Notes: generated from the letters alone by a model not told the origin. DNA of 64,000 nucleotides from JBBPZK01 sp965219175 (GCA_965219175.1 CBDCNI010000001.1:1364001-1428000); one strand, 5' to 3'. Numbered from the stretch's first letter, positions 25,623-33,478 are shown. Program-made: numbers and translations.

Positions 25623-27284
25623 CTACACCTCGCTCAACCGCTGGTGGACGAGCTGGACGGCGATGGCTCCGCCGCCGACCCCGTAGGCGATCCGTTTGGT
25701 GGAGCCGTGCACCACGTCTCCGGCCACGAAGATGCCCGGCACGCTCGTTTCCAGCAGGTGCGGGTCCCGGTCCAGCTTCCAACTCTTCGGCCAGCTTCCG
25801 TCTTTCCACAGCGACGGCCCGGCGAGGACGAAGCCGCGCCCGTCACGCTCGATCACGCCGTCCAGCCAGCCGGTGCGCGGCTCCGCTCCTATGAAGATGA
25901 AGAGCGAAGTCCCCGCCAGCGTCTCCTCCTCGACGGTCTCGCCGTTTTTGACGGTGACGGATTCGAGGCTGTCTTCGCCATTTACGCCGGCAACGGTCGA
26001 GTTGGTGCGGACCTCGATGTTCTCCGTTTCGCGGATCTGGTCTACCAGGTACCGGGACATGCCTTTCTCAAGGGAGCCGGATCTGATGAGCATGGTGACC
26101 TTGCCGGCGAACTCGGCAAAGTAGACGGCGGCCTGACCGGCGGAGTTCGCGCCGCCGACGATAAAGACGTGCTCGCCCTGGCAGGATCTCGCCTCGCTCA
26201 TCGAGGCGCCGTAGTAGACGCCCGCGCCGGTAAAGCGCTCCAGGCCCGGCGCGTCCAGTTTCCGGTAGGAGACGCCCGAGGAGATCACCAACGCGTGGCA
26301 GGAGATCTCGCTTCCGTCGGAGAGCTCGACGATCCGGTACGGGTCCTCCACCCGCACCCCGACGACCTCCTGGGGAGTCAGGATCTCCACCCCGAACCTC
26401 TTGGCCTGGGTCACGGCTCGCCGCGCAAGGTCCGCCCCCGAGAGCCCCGATGGAAAACCCAGATAGTTCTCGATGCGGCTGCTCGTCCCAGCCTGACCGC
26501 CGGGCGCCTCTCGCTCGACCATCACGGTCCTCAACCCCTCCGAGGCCCCGTAGACGGCCGTAGCCAGCCCCGCCGGACCGGCCCCCACGATCACCAGGTC
26601 GTAGAAAGGTTTCTCGGCCTGGCTCCTCAGCCCGATCCTCTCGGCGACCTCCCGCGTCTCCGGTTCTTCAAGTTCCGTACCATCCGGCAGCACTACGAGC
26701 GGCAGCTTCTTCCCGTCCAGCGCGAAGCCGTCGAGAGAGCGTCCCGAGTCCTCGTTCGCCTGCACGTCCAACCACTGGTAGGAGATCTGGTTCCGGCCCA
26801 GGAAATCCCGCAGCTCGAAAGAGCGGGGCGACCAGCGATGCCCGACCAGCCGGATCCCCTCGAACGGCGGCCTGTAGGAAGCCTGCCAGTCCTCCAGCAA
26901 GTCGTCCAGAGTAGGATAGAGTCGTTCCTCCGGCGGGTCCCAGGGCTTCTGGAGATAGTAATGGAGGACGTTGTTGTTTATGGCCCGGATCGCCGCGTCC
27001 GTATCCGCGTAGGCCGTCAACAGCGCTCGCTTGGCGTCCGGGAACATCCCGCGCGCCTCCTCCAGGAACTCCACCCCGCTCATCCGGGGCATCCGCTGGT
27101 CCACCAGCATCAGCGCGACCGGGTCGCCCCGCTCTCGCACCTTCTTTAGAGTCTCCAGCGCCGAAGGCCCCGAGTCAGCCCGCAAAACCCGATATTCGCG
27201 GGCGTAGTTACGACGGAGGTCCCGCTCGACAGCCCGCAGGACCTGCGGATCATCATCGACCGCCAGTATCACCGGCTTCGCCAT
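25623..27284 (-). CDS. Response-regulator receiver fused to thioredoxin-reductase-like FAD/NAD(P) oxidoreductase
   Basis: A 553-residue fusion. Residues 5-120 are a complete receiver domain: DDD acidic pocket (ILAVDDDPQVL), phosphoacceptor Asp in LMLVDQRMPRMSG, Thr in LLTAYAD and Lys in YLQKPWDPP. A short glutaredoxin-like linker (residues 135-225) precedes the flavoprotein, with the FAD motif VIVGAGPAGLATAVYGAS (about 232) and the NAD(P) motif VFIVGGANSAGQAAVYFA (about 372), and a final GDVVHGSTKRIAYGVGGGAIA FAD segment. The redox CxxC of thioredoxin reductase is missing: the site reads GASMSEARSC. It heads the operon with both kinases, so phosphorylation probably controls the oxidoreductase directly. 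Confidence 0.9.
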   Translation of the reverse strand: MAKPVILAVDDDPQVLRAVERDLRRNYAREYRVLRADSGPSALETLKKVRERGDPVALMLVDQRMPRMSGVEFLEEARGMFPDAKRALLTAYADTDAAIRAINNNVLHYYLQKPWDPPEERLYPTLDDLLEDWQASYRPPFEGIRLVGHRWSPRSFELRDFLGRNQISYQWLDVQANEDSGRSLDGFALDGKKLPLVVLPDGTELEEPETREVAERIGLRSQAEKPFYDLVIVGAGPAGLATAVYGASEGLRTVMVEREAPGGQAGTSSRIENYLGFPSGLSGADLARRAVTQAKRFGVEILTPQEVVGVRVEDPYRIVELSDGSEISCHALVISSGVSYRKLDAPGLERFTGAGVYYGASMSEARSCQGEHVFIVGGANSAGQAAVYFAEFAGKVTMLIRSGSLEKGMSRYLVDQIRETENIEVRTNSTVAGVNGEDSLESVTVKNGETVEEETLAGTSLFIFIGAEPRTGWLDGVIERDGRGFVLAGPSLWKDGSWPKSWKLDRDPHLLETSVPGIFVAGDVVHGSTKRIAYGVGGGAIAVQLVHQRLSEV

Positions 27285-27352
27285 AGCCCTCCCAGCATCT
27301 CAAATACGTCCATCAAAATCCGTAACAGCGTTCAAAACGCGCTCGACATCCC

Positions 27353-27415
27353 GCCCGGACGCTTGAAAGAATTCTAACATCGCCTTCAACCCGCCCATTC
27401 GGGTAGGTTATGCTG
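27353..27415. repeat. 63-bp direct repeat, copy 1
   Basis: Identical over 63 bases to 28085-28147; weaker similarity continues about 30 bases to the left of both. It ends 10 bases before the DUF6883 start. Within it are an inverted repeat ACCCG-6-CGGGT (27389-27404) and a TTCAAC-18-TATGCT pair (27385-27414) that could be a promoter. Confidence 0.85.
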
Positions 27416-27425
27416 GTGGGAGAAT

Positions 27426-27755
27426 ATGCTGCCAAACACAGAAAATGCGTACATACCGATGGAGAAGCTTACTGATTACTTGCTTTCAGAAACGCACGCT
27501 GTAGGAAAGGCCAAAGCCCGTTTCTTCAGGGCGCACGGCTACGACGAAGATAATCTACACTGGCTTGAGCGGGACCTACTTTCGGTGCCCAGGTATAATG
27601 AAGTAGATGAACAGGATGCCTCGACCCACGGTATGAAGTACGTTGTGAGTGGAGCTTTACAGACACCTAGGGGAACTACCGTCGCGGTGACTACAGTCTG
27701 GATCGTAGAGCCGCCGGACGAGAGACCCAGGTTCGTAACCGCTTACCCAAGTTAG
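27426..27755 (+). CDS. DUF6883 domain protein
   Basis: A 109-residue protein of the DUF6883 type, recognisable by the LPNTENAYIPMEKLTDYLLSETH start (read as LPN-x-ENAYIP and KLTDYLLS), GKAKARFFRAHGYD and a closing strand TTVWIVEPPDERPRFVTAYP. The family is commonly found in two-gene pairs with DUF4926, as here, and in polymorphic toxin and toxin-antitoxin contexts; its activity is not known to me. A GGTGGGAG ribosome site precedes the ATG. The pair is flanked by the 63-bp direct repeat. Confidence 0.8.
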   Translation: MLPNTENAYIPMEKLTDYLLSETHAVGKAKARFFRAHGYDEDNLHWLERDLLSVPRYNEVDEQDASTHGMKYVVSGALQTPRGTTVAVTTVWIVEPPDERPRFVTAYPS

Positions 27756-27764
27756 GAAGCCGAG

Positions 27765-27989
27765 ATGATAAAAGAACTGGACACTGTTGTACTGAAGCGA
27801 GATATAAGCGAGCACGGACTCGAACATGGCGATGTGGGGACCGTGGTACACCGATACAGTGCTGGTGGAGAGCTGGAAGTGGAATTCTTAACGGGAGAAG
27901 GCGAAACCGTTGCGGTTCTGACACTTGGTAGAGACGATGTTCGTCCGATGCGTAGCAAGGAAGTGTTACACGCACGAGGCTTAGGCTAG
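27765..27989 (+). CDS. DUF4926 domain protein
   Basis: A 74-residue protein of the DUF4926 family: a small SH3-like beta barrel with KELDTVVLKRDISEHGLEHGDVGTVVHRY (read as the DTVVL and GDVGTVV strands) and EVEFLTGEGETVAVLTL. Its partner DUF6883 ends 9 bases upstream, which is the usual genetic arrangement, and DUF4926 is generally taken as the antidote or accessory of such pairs. Base composition is less GC-rich than the genes to the left. Confidence 0.8.
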   Translation: MIKELDTVVLKRDISEHGLEHGDVGTVVHRYSAGGELEVEFLTGEGETVAVLTLGRDDVRPMRSKEVLHARGLG

Positions 27990-28084
27990 ATGTTATTTTG
28001 CGGCGAAAACAAACTAGGCTCCAGATCCCCGACTCATATTTCTGAGACTCCGTAACCGCACACTCAAAGCGCGCTCGAAAGCCT

Positions 28085-28147
28085 GCCCGGACGCTTGAAA
28101 GAATTCTAACATCGCCTTCAACCCGCCCATTCGGGTAGGTTATGCTG
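28085..28147. repeat. 63-bp direct repeat, copy 2
   Basis: Second exact copy of 27353-27415, 732 bases to the right, lying 48 bases before the HEPN-domain gene. The two copies bracket the DUF6883/DUF4926 pair, so the pair may have been inserted or duplicated together with a shared upstream region. Confidence 0.85.
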
Positions 28148-28195
28148 TAGTAGATGAAGACGAAGTAAGGTTAGAGAAAGCGGATACGCTGACAT

Positions 28196-29401
28196 ATGGG
28201 TCTAGGAAAACTGTCTATTCCAAAAATAGAGATCGAGCAGTTTGCGTTTGTTCACGACCTTCAAACGCGAGTGTACTTACAATATGCTGACTTTGTAAGG
28301 AATACTGAAGTTGGTCGCAAGACTGTCCAAAAGTTTACAAAAGATCAACGTGTGACTGATCTCAACGACAAGATGATTTCACGAGGCAGTGGAGCTCAAA
28401 GATTCGAAATCGAAACTCTTGCAATGTGGTTCTTGTGGCATGCAAATGAAGTCGGAGTGGAGGTTGCCGAAAAGCACCTCGACTCATTCCTTGAATTCGA
28501 ATCTATAGACGTTCTCAATACGCTATGGGTGCTTGGCATAGATGTTGAGGATGCAATTGAGTTTGACAACGGGTACATGATTCAGCCTATTGAGAACATG
28601 CCGGATTCGAGAGACAAAGAGTATTTTCTTCAGCACAGATTCGTTCACACTATCCAGCCAACGCCGGTCCCTACGGCTGCAATCACGAAGTCGTGTCGGA
28701 TCAAGAAGACACAATCCGATAACCCCGCCGTGACAATAAATGAAAACCCAGATTTCTGGAATGTAGACCGCAGGTTACACGAAATATCGTTGTTGCTAAA
28801 CGCTCTCCCGAATGTCTCGTGTTTGCCATACTATTCTACTTCTTATACTCATCCCGAAATACCTTTCGGCCTTTTTGGGGGCAGCGGAGGTGGCTCAAGT
28901 CTATATGACGTTCTAGGTCTCTCTTCTACCAAGTTTTCGAATGAAGATCGAGATGCGATCGAGTCTCTCATTGAGCATTACAATAAGCTCAGTAACTCTG
29001 AAAAGCCAAGAATACAAAGAATACTCGATCGTCTGTCCCAAGCTAAACGACGAACCCAAATCGAAGATAAGATCCTTGATTTGGGTATTGCAATGGAGAT
29101 GTTGTTATTGGAGGACAATCGGAAAAACGATCAACTTTCACTTTCTTTCCGCTTACGAGGCAGCTGGTTGTTGGGCGCTTCGCCTGCGAACCGTGTTGAA
29201 ATCTACGGGCAACTGAAAGAAGTTTACAATCATCGCTCACAGGTTGCTCACAGCGGAGTATTGTGCAAAGGTAACGCTGCCAAGATCCAAAATGTTCAGA
29301 GCGCTTTCCCAAAATACCAATCGCTTGCAGAGAGTCTCTGTCGGAAGATAATTGAATGTGGAAGTCCTGACTGGGATAAAGTAGTTCTGGGTGTCGTCTA
29401 G
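28196..29401 (+). CDS. HEPN-domain protein, ApeA-like, AT-rich
   Basis: A 401-residue protein whose base composition is clearly lower in GC than its neighbours, a sign of transfer. The N-terminal 280 residues are not recognised. Residues 290-400 look like the ApeA-type HEPN domain: KILDLGIAMEMLLLEDN, LSLSFRLRGSWLLG and the R-x4-H signature in YNHRSQVAHSG. HEPN domains of this kind are RNases; ApeA in E. coli is an abortive anti-phage tRNase. An RNA-cutting defence role is an inference from the domain and from the defence-island location. It is preceded by copy 2 of the direct repeat. Confidence 0.7.
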   Translation: MGLGKLSIPKIEIEQFAFVHDLQTRVYLQYADFVRNTEVGRKTVQKFTKDQRVTDLNDKMISRGSGAQRFEIETLAMWFLWHANEVGVEVAEKHLDSFLEFESIDVLNTLWVLGIDVEDAIEFDNGYMIQPIENMPDSRDKEYFLQHRFVHTIQPTPVPTAAITKSCRIKKTQSDNPAVTINENPDFWNVDRRLHEISLLLNALPNVSCLPYYSTSYTHPEIPFGLFGGSGGGSSLYDVLGLSSTKFSNEDRDAIESLIEHYNKLSNSEKPRIQRILDRLSQAKRRTQIEDKILDLGIAMEMLLLEDNRKNDQLSLSFRLRGSWLLGASPANRVEIYGQLKEVYNHRSQVAHSGVLCKGNAAKIQNVQSAFPKYQSLAESLCRKIIECGSPDWDKVVLGVV

Positions 29402-29443
29402 CGACTTTCCATCTTCGGACGAATAGGAAGTGCCGATGTTGTT

Positions 29444-29674
29444 ATGAGTTTCGTGATCGACTGGTCTACTTGCCCTGCTGTTGAGCGGGACCCGGAACGT
29501 GTCAGTGGAGCCTGGGTGTTCCGTGACACGCGCGTACCCGTTGCCGCATTGTTTGAGAACCTTGAGGATGGTGCGCAGGTTTCGCAGTTTGTGCAGTGGT
29601 TTCCTGGTGTCTCACCCAAACAGGTTCGCGCCGTTCTCGAACACGCCGCGCGAAGCACGCTGACTCCCGCCTGA
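29444..29674 (+). CDS. DUF433 family antitoxin
   Basis: A 76-residue DUF433 protein with the family core DTRVPVAALFENLEDGAQVSQFVQWFPGVS (read as DTRVPVAALFENL and FPGVSPKQV). DUF433 proteins are small winged-helix-like antitoxins that pair with DUF5615 PIN-like nucleases. Here the toxin frame starts immediately after the stop (TGAGTG) but is truncated (29675-29761), so the antitoxin is an orphan. Confidence 0.85.
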   Translation: MSFVIDWSTCPAVERDPERVSGAWVFRDTRVPVAALFENLEDGAQVSQFVQWFPGVSPKQVRAVLEHAARSTLTPA

Positions 29675-29761
29675 GTGCGCGTACTTTTTGATCAGCCGCC
29701 GGTTCCTCTGCGAGAATCGCTGAAAAAGTCGTTATCTGATCGGCAGAATGCGCGCTCTTGA
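29675..29761 (+). pseudogene. Truncated DUF5615 PIN-like toxin remnant
   Basis: Directly after the DUF433 stop, a GTG-initiated frame reads VRVLFDQPPVPLRESLKKS and stops after 28 codons. The first dozen residues match the usual start of DUF5615 toxins (M-x-VLFDQ-x-VP-x-LR). The rest of the gene is missing; instead the sequence runs into the tail of an oppositely oriented DUF5615 gene. A deletion or recombination between two related loci explains this. Confidence 0.6.
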
Positions 29762-30097
29762 CGTTGCAGGGTCAATAACGACTAGCGCTCCTTTCTCAAG
29801 AAGCTCTGCGTGTTGGCCGAGAGCGGCAAAGACCAGCGAACCGGCCCTGTCGGGAAGCACGGATTGGGAACGGAGCTGAACGACGCTCGGTCCCTTAGCC
29901 TAGGTCAGGGCTAACAATCTGGAGAAATCCAGGTCATGGGTGAAGACGACGCAATTTTCTTTTCTCGCCCACGCTATTATTTCGTGATCCGGTGCTCCTG
30001 GATCTCCCACACGACTCCAGTGCGAAGCCTCGAAGCCATGTTCCTCGAAAGCTTCTACCCAAAGAGTGGAGAGGTTCATATCTATGAGAAGTCTCAA
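29732..30097 (-). pseudogene. DUF5615 PIN-like toxin interrupted by an amber codon
   Basis: The frame starts MRLLIDMNLSTLWVEAF and carries the PIN acidic residues (LIDMNLS, the later ENCVVFTHDLDF). It is cut by TAG at 29902-29900 after LLALT, but continues in the same frame for 55 codons with perfectly normal family sequence (GPSVVQLRSQSV, DRAGSLVFAALGQHAELLEKGALVVID, read as its halves) to TAA at 29732-29734. A single base change has therefore inactivated an otherwise complete 121-residue toxin. Its start overlaps the DUF433 antitoxin stop at 30094. Confidence 0.8.
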
Positions 30098-30324
30098 GCT
30101 ATGGAGATCGGCACTTCGAGTTCTTCGAGCCGCCAGGCTGCGTAGCTTAGTGCCGCGTGGATGTCTTCGGACTCTAAGTAGGAATAGGCGTCTAGGATCT
30201 CTTGCTCGCTGTAGTCAGTCGCCAGCAACCCCAATATAGTGCCGACAGTAACTCTCATCCCACGGATGCAAGGTTTTCCACCCATTACGTCCGGGTCCCT
30301 AGTTATCCTTTGAAAGTCCTTCAT
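30094..30324 (-). CDS. DUF433 family antitoxin
   Basis: A 76-residue DUF433 protein: ITRDPDVMGGKPCIRGMRVTV, LGLLATDYSEQEILDAYSYLESEDI. These are the standard family positions. It overlaps the start of the interrupted DUF5615 toxin by 4 bases (ATGA type), the usual antitoxin-first order. The antitoxin itself is intact. Confidence 0.9.
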   Translation of the reverse strand: MKDFQRITRDPDVMGGKPCIRGMRVTVGTILGLLATDYSEQEILDAYSYLESEDIHAALSYAAWRLEELEVPISIA

Positions 30325-30443
30325 CGCTAAGTTCTCCGTTCGTCTGCGTGTGGACTGATTATACGGTGTCTGTAGTCAGGATCGCAGGGAGGATCGAGTA
30401 AAATGTTGTTCAGTAGGCGAGGCCCGAGAGGAAGTGAGGATGC

Positions 30444-30544
30444 ATGACAGCCAAACCGCTGCTTGGCAGGCTTACGCCTCAAGAAGTGATGAACCGATAT
30501 GAGAACCGGGGATGAGCAACAGCAAGTCCAGTTTGGAAGAGTAG
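30444..30544 (+). other. Two overlapping mini-ORFs, probable gene remnants
   Basis: An ATG frame at 30444-30515 encodes 23 residues (TAKPLLGRLTPQEVMNRYEN within it), and its stop overlaps the ATG of a second frame of 10 codons (30512-30544) in ATGA fashion. A purine-rich GAGGAAGTGAGG lies before the first. The coupling looks like the leftovers of a former operon, but I recognise neither product. Both may be non-functional. Confidence 0.25.
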
Positions 30545-30564
30545 AGAAAGCCTGAAAGGTTTGT

Positions 30565-30792
30565 TTGATTAAAAACATTACGCTGAGTGCTGATGAGAAG
30601 CTGATCGAAGCTGCGCGTAAGAAAGCTCGTGCGGAGCATACGACTTTGAACGAGCAGTTCGGGTTGTGGTTGGCTGACTATGTCCGATCCTACCAACAAG
30701 CCGAGAAGGCGATGGCGGTAGTGCGGGAGTTGCGGGGCAAGCTCCGAACCGGCGGACGCAAGTTCACGCGAGACGAGATGAATGAGCGGTGA
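30565..30792 (+). CDS. VapB-like ribbon-helix-helix antitoxin
   Basis: A 75-residue protein with a TTG start after GAAAGG. The N-terminus KNITLSADEKLIEAARKKAR followed by TTLNEQFGLWLADYV is the ribbon-helix-helix DNA-binding pattern of VapB-type antitoxins, and the charged C-terminus would wrap the toxin. The partner toxin downstream has lost most of its length (30782-30895). Confidence 0.75.
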   Translation: MIKNITLSADEKLIEAARKKARAEHTTLNEQFGLWLADYVRSYQQAEKAMAVVRELRGKLRTGGRKFTRDEMNER

Positions 30793-30895
30793 TTCGCTCA
30801 TTATCGCGGCGGCCCTGTATGCTGGGTGTACCCGACTCTACACGGAAGATATGCCGGACGGACAGTGGATCGAGGGGCTGAGGATCGAGGACTGA
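30782..30895 (+). pseudogene. vapC: VapC PIN-domain toxin remnant (C-terminal end)
   Basis: A 37-codon frame overlapping the antitoxin stop reads GDSLIIAAALYAGCTRLYTE then DMPDGQWIEGLRIED. This is the C-terminal quarter of a VapC toxin, which normally has WDSLIVAAAL and LYTEDLQDGQ-x-IEGL with two of the catalytic acids. About 95 N-terminal residues, including the first catalytic Asp and Glu, are missing, so the gene has suffered an internal deletion joining the start region to the end. Confidence 0.75.
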
Positions 30896-30952
30896 GCTTT
30901 GTTGTAAGCTGGTCCGGCGTACTTGTCTGGCGGATAGAGGGAGAGGTTTAGA

Positions 30953-33478
30953 GTGGCCGTAAAGAAGTCCGAGCTTTATCGTTCTCTGTGGAGTTCTTGC
31001 GATGAGTTGCGCGGCGGGATGGATGCGAGCCAGTACAAGGACTACGTGCTGACGCTGCTGTTCGTCAAGTACGTCTCGGACAAGTATGCCGGGCAGCGGC
31101 ACGCCATGATCGAGGTTCCCGAGTACGGCGGCTTCGAGGATATGGTCCGGCTCCGGGGGAATAAGGATATTGGCGAGGGGATCAACAAGATCATCCGTAA
31201 CCTGGCCGAGGCGAACGGTCTCGAAGGTGTCATTGACATTGCGGATTTTCTCGATGAAGATAAGCTCGGTTCGGGCCGCGAGATGGTGGACCGGCTCTCG
31301 CGGCTCGTGGGGATCTTCGCTGGCCTGAACCTGATGGCGAACCGGGCCGAGGGTGACGACCTTTTGGGGGATGCTTACGAGTATTTGATGCGCCACTTCG
31401 CCACGGAGTCCGGGAAGAGCAAGGGGCAGTTTTATACTCCCGCCGAGGTCTCGCGCATTATTGCGCGGGTGATCGGCATCGAGCCCGATACGCAGCCGAA
31501 TGCGACGGTCTACGATCCCACATGTGGTTCGGGTTCTCTTCTTTTGAAGGTGGCCGACGAAGCGCCGCGGGGCATCTCGATCTACGGCCAGGAGATGGAC
31601 AACGCCACGCACGCCCTCGCCCGGATGAACATGATCCTGCACGACGCGCCCACGGCGGATATCCGCAAGGGCAATACTCTCTCGACCCCGCGCTTCCCTG
31701 GACCGAAAGGCGGCCTGAAGACCTTCGATTTCGCGGTCGCCAACCCGCCGTTTTCCGCGAAGAGCTGGAGCAACGGCTTGGACCCGGACCACGATGAGTA
31801 CGGGCGATTCGAGCCGGGCGTGCCGCCGGCCAAGAATGGGGATTATGCTTTTCTGTTACACGTTTTGGCGTCGCTCACGAGCACCGGGAAGGGAGCGGTG
31901 ATCCTACCTCACGGCGTCCTGTTCCGGGGGAACGCGGAGGCGAATATCCGACGGTACATCGTCGGCCAGGGATACATCAAGGGGATCATCGGCCTGCCGC
32001 CGAACTTGTTCTATGGTACGGGCATCCCGGCGTGTATCGTTGTGCTGGACAAAGAATACGCTGAGCATCGGCGTCCCGTGTTTATGGTGGATGCGAGCGG
32101 TGGGTTTATGAAGGACGGCAACAAGAACCGCCTCCGCAGCCAGGACTTGCACAAGATCGTGGACGTGTTTAACCACGGGATCGAACTATCCCGCTACTCG
32201 CGCCTGGTGGAGTTCGAGGAGATCGAATCGAACGGCTTCAACCTGAACATCCCGCGCTACATAGACTCCGGCGAACCGGAAGACCTGCACGACCTCGGGG
32301 CGCACCTCTACGGCGGTATCCCCGACCGGGATATCGACGACCTCGCCGACTACTGGGAAGTCTTCCCGACGCTGCGCCGCACGCTCTTCGGACCCGGCGA
32401 CCGGCCCGGCTACAGTCAAGCCCGCGTACCAGCCTCCGAGGTGCGGGGCACCGTGCTCGGCCACCCGGAGTTCGAGGAGTTCACTGGACGGGTGCGGGCC
32501 GTCTTCGAGGGCTGGCGCGAGGCGCACGAGCCGACGATGAGGGCGTTGGAGACCGGAAGCGATGCTAAAGCATTTATCCGCGAGGTCTCCGAGGATTTGT
32601 TGGTCCGGTTCTCGGATGTCGCGCTCGTGAGCCGGTACGACGTGTATCAGCATCTCATGGATTACTGGGCCGTGACGATGCAGGACGACGTCTACGCCAT
32701 CGCCCAGGATGGATGGGAGGCCGGGCGCGTGGTGCGGCCCGCCCACGACGGGGAGATGCCGGAGATCGTGACGAAGAGGGGCGGCAAGACCGTGCGGTTG
32801 GTGGGAGAGTTGATCCCACCTCACCTAATAGCCGCCCGGTTCTTCGCCGAAGACCAGACCGAAGTGGAACGATTCGCGGCTGCCTCCGAAGCGGCGTCCC
32901 AGGCGAAGCTGGAGTTCGAGGAGGAACACGGCGGAGAGGACGGCCCGCTCGCCGAACTCGACGGCAAGCCGAGCAAGTCGAACGTCCAGGCCCGCGCGAT
33001 GGAACTGCGGGCGCTCGTGCTGGAGACCGTCCCAATGTACACCCCCGAATACGAGCAGGCCAACAGCATCAAACGAGCCAGCTTCGGGACCGGGCCATGG
33101 CGGAAAGGACTCCGGGACGACAACGACATCTTCGCCGAACTCGACGCCCTCCACGACTACCTGCGCCTCGTGGACGCCGAAGCGCGGGCCATAAAAGACC
33201 ACAAACAGGCCGCCGACGCGCTGGACCAAGCCCTGATCTCCAAATACCCGGAGCTGACCGACGGGGAGATAAAGACCCTCGTGGTAGACGACAAGTGGAT
33301 CGCCGCCATAGAGAACGACGTGTGGGGCGAGATAGAGCGCGTAACCCGCACCGTCGCCGGTCGCGTAAAAGCCCTCGACGAACGCTACGCCGAACCGCTC
33401 CCCGCCCTGACCACCGAAGTAGAGCACCTGACCGCAAAAGTAGAAGCACACCTCGCCCAAATGGGCCTCGCCCCATGA
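30953..33478 (+). CDS. hsdM: Type I restriction-modification system, methyltransferase subunit HsdM
   Basis: An 841-residue N6-adenine methyltransferase. The N-terminal helical domain opens with SELYRSLWSSCDELRGGMDA; SAM-binding motif I is YDPTCGSGSLLLKVAD (about residues 186-201), and catalytic motif IV is VANPPFSAKSWSN (about 262). The GQFYTPAEVSRIIARV lead-in is typical. From about residue 470 there is an extra region of some 370 residues, helix-rich at the end, longer than in classical EcoKI-type HsdM. GTG start after GAGAGG. The stop overlaps the hsdS start by 4 bases (ATGA). Confidence 0.95.
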   Translation: MAVKKSELYRSLWSSCDELRGGMDASQYKDYVLTLLFVKYVSDKYAGQRHAMIEVPEYGGFEDMVRLRGNKDIGEGINKIIRNLAEANGLEGVIDIADFLDEDKLGSGREMVDRLSRLVGIFAGLNLMANRAEGDDLLGDAYEYLMRHFATESGKSKGQFYTPAEVSRIIARVIGIEPDTQPNATVYDPTCGSGSLLLKVADEAPRGISIYGQEMDNATHALARMNMILHDAPTADIRKGNTLSTPRFPGPKGGLKTFDFAVANPPFSAKSWSNGLDPDHDEYGRFEPGVPPAKNGDYAFLLHVLASLTSTGKGAVILPHGVLFRGNAEANIRRYIVGQGYIKGIIGLPPNLFYGTGIPACIVVLDKEYAEHRRPVFMVDASGGFMKDGNKNRLRSQDLHKIVDVFNHGIELSRYSRLVEFEEIESNGFNLNIPRYIDSGEPEDLHDLGAHLYGGIPDRDIDDLADYWEVFPTLRRTLFGPGDRPGYSQARVPASEVRGTVLGHPEFEEFTGRVRAVFEGWREAHEPTMRALETGSDAKAFIREVSEDLLVRFSDVALVSRYDVYQHLMDYWAVTMQDDVYAIAQDGWEAGRVVRPAHDGEMPEIVTKRGGKTVRLVGELIPPHLIAARFFAEDQTEVERFAAASEAASQAKLEFEEEHGGEDGPLAELDGKPSKSNVQARAMELRALVLETVPMYTPEYEQANSIKRASFGTGPWRKGLRDDNDIFAELDALHDYLRLVDAEARAIKDHKQAADALDQALISKYPELTDGEIKTLVVDDKWIAAIENDVWGEIERVTRTVAGRVKALDERYAEPLPALTTEVEHLTAKVEAHLAQMGLAP

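Noticed and set aside
25605..27149. A 514-codon plus-strand frame opposite the receiver-flavoprotein gene
   Set aside because: Antisense of a gene with intact receiver, FAD and NAD(P) motifs; no recognisable domain in the plus-strand translation.
32713..33474. A long upstream extension of hsdS
   Set aside because: The extension lies inside hsdM in another frame and reads as low-complexity Arg/Pro/Gly; the ATG overlapping the hsdM stop is the natural start.
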